Below, in pieces: positions 63,362 to 64,000 of a DNA stretch of 64,000 nucleotides. A model generated the notes under the pieces. It was not told the DNA's origin, did no database searches, and saw only the letters and a list, made by a program, of their open reading frames with translations. This stretch comes from Streptococcus oralis subsp. tigurinus AZ_3a (lineage in GTDB: Bacteria > Bacillota > Bacilli > Lactobacillales > Streptococcaceae). Each line of letters starts with the position of its first letter. Positions within the stretch are counted from its first letter, which is position 1. The DNA is taken from the NCBI GenBank assembly GCA_000344275.1, contig AORU01000001.1, positions 124,001 to 188,000 of the forward strand. The letters run 5' to 3'. A program made the translations under genes and the position numbers.

Positions 63362-64000
63362 ATGAAAAAACCAGTTATTGGGATTACAGGAAATGAAAAA
63401 GCTCATCCAGATGATGATATCATGATGAGCTATGCAGCAAAGGGCTTCGTTGAAGGAGTCAAGGACGCTGGCGGAATTCCAATCATCCTACCGATTGGTG
63501 ATCAAGAAATGGCTGCCTATTACATCAGTATCATTGATAAGCTCATCCTAACGGGTGGGCAAAATGTTGATCCAAAATTCTACGGTGAGCCTAAAACCAT
63601 TGACAGTGATGACTACCATCTTAAAAGAGACCAGTTTGAATTAGCCCTTATCAGAGAAGCGATTAAACAGAAGAAACCAATTTTCTCTGTTTGCCGGGGT
63701 ACTCAGCTTTTCAATGTCGCTATGGGAGGTACGCTTCACCAAGATATCGAGGATCATTGGCAGGACTGTTCAGCCGAATACACGACACAACGCCTCGTAA
63801 CGGAACCCGATACCATTCTCCGAGAAATCTATGGAGAAATCTCTCATATCAACTCCTTCCACCACCAGAGTATTAAAGATCTAGCTCCCAATCTTAAGGT
63901 TGTAGCACATGATCCTAAAGATGGAATCATTGAGGCAGTGACAACTACGGATGGCTTTCCTTACCTTGGTGTACAATGGCATCCAGAATTTCTATTTGAA
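63362..64000 (+). CDS. Gamma-glutamyl-gamma-aminobutyrate hydrolase-like (class I glutamine amidotransferase, C26), 3' end cut off
   Basis: Frame open from ATG 63362 to the last base (213 codons), so the C-terminus lies outside. VCRGTQL holds the nucleophile cysteine near 119, and QWHPEF near 206 holds the His/Glu pair. KPVIGITGNE at the start and LTGGQNVDP near 64 are typical of the PuuD-like C26 peptidase family. It starts 15 bp after rex and may be co-transcribed. The substrate is unknown. Confidence 0.88.
   Translation, partial: MKKPVIGITGNEKAHPDDDIMMSYAAKGFVEGVKDAGGIPIILPIGDQEMAAYYISIIDKLILTGGQNVDPKFYGEPKTIDSDDYHLKRDQFELALIREAIKQKKPIFSVCRGTQLFNVAMGGTLHQDIEDHWQDCSAEYTTQRLVTEPDTILREIYGEISHINSFHHQSIKDLAPNLKVVAHDPKDGIIEAVTTTDGFPYLGVQWHPEFLFE

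Overview
The window is chromosomal DNA from a mitis-group Streptococcus (S. mitis / S. oralis / S. pneumoniae cluster). This rests on the gene set (xerS with an adjacent dif site, ung-mutX-pyrC, acoABC-lpdA-lplA, glgB-glgC-glgD-glgA, ligA-dgkB-pulA, vicR-vicK-vicX, relQ-nadK-rluD-pta, prs-iscS-rex), on the moderate-to-low GC content, and on the many extended -10 promoters of the TGnTAtAaT kind. No rRNA, tRNA, CRISPR array, complete insertion sequence or prophage was seen.

Layout. 0-6.4 kb: the tail of an unknown gene, a MazEF-like toxin-antitoxin pair, rbgA-rnhB-clc, a small membrane protein gene, then a dif-like site and xerS. The dif site marks the replication terminus: to its left the housekeeping genes read rightward, and to its right almost everything to 49 kb reads leftward. 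6.5-12.5 kb: an acetoin/pyruvate dehydrogenase operon with a lipoate ligase, under a strong promoter that overlaps a catabolite-control (cre) like site. 12.7-17.3 kb: a MATE transporter, pyrC, mutX and ung, plus a HAD phosphatase gene broken by an in-frame amber codon. 17.3-21.6 kb: an AT-rich accessory island with a four-helix membrane protein, a ClpB-D2-like AAA+ ATPase and a 205-residue protein, followed by 0.5 kb of repeat-bearing noncoding DNA and a frameshifted DfsB-family gene. 21.7-26.8 kb: a BtrH-like protein, a GT2-GtrA / phosphodiester glycosidase / membrane protein operon, an AraC-family regulator and a cysteine-cluster protein. 27-31 kb: enolase, a DUF1694 gene, glycerate kinase and a SerB-type phosphatase.

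30.7-43.6 kb is largely sugar storage and glycolysis: the glycogen operon glgBCDA with a consensus cre site at its promoter, NADP-dependent gapN, and ligA-dgkB-pulA (pulA debranches alpha-glucans). 43.7-49 kb: an MFS exporter, an Rgg-type regulator, an ABC-F protein and a lipoprotein. 49.4-51.6 kb: phosphoglucomutase, which feeds glucose-1-phosphate to the glg enzymes, and a thioredoxin-like protein. 51.6-59.2 kb: the essential VicRKX signalling operon, mutY, pta and the rluD-nadK-relQ cluster. 59.3-64 kb: a CYTH protein, prs, iscS, two small conserved genes, rex and a truncated class-I glutamine-amidotransferase-like gene.

The most promising poorly described element is the AAA+/membrane-protein module at 18.0-20.4 kb with its 205-residue neighbour. 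Other notable signals are a xerS promoter whose -35 lies inside the dif site, three genes whose -10 box sits exactly six bases before the ATG (probable leaderless mRNAs), alternative hairpins in the prs leader, a dispersed ~107-bp repeat, and a MutY with no cysteine at all.
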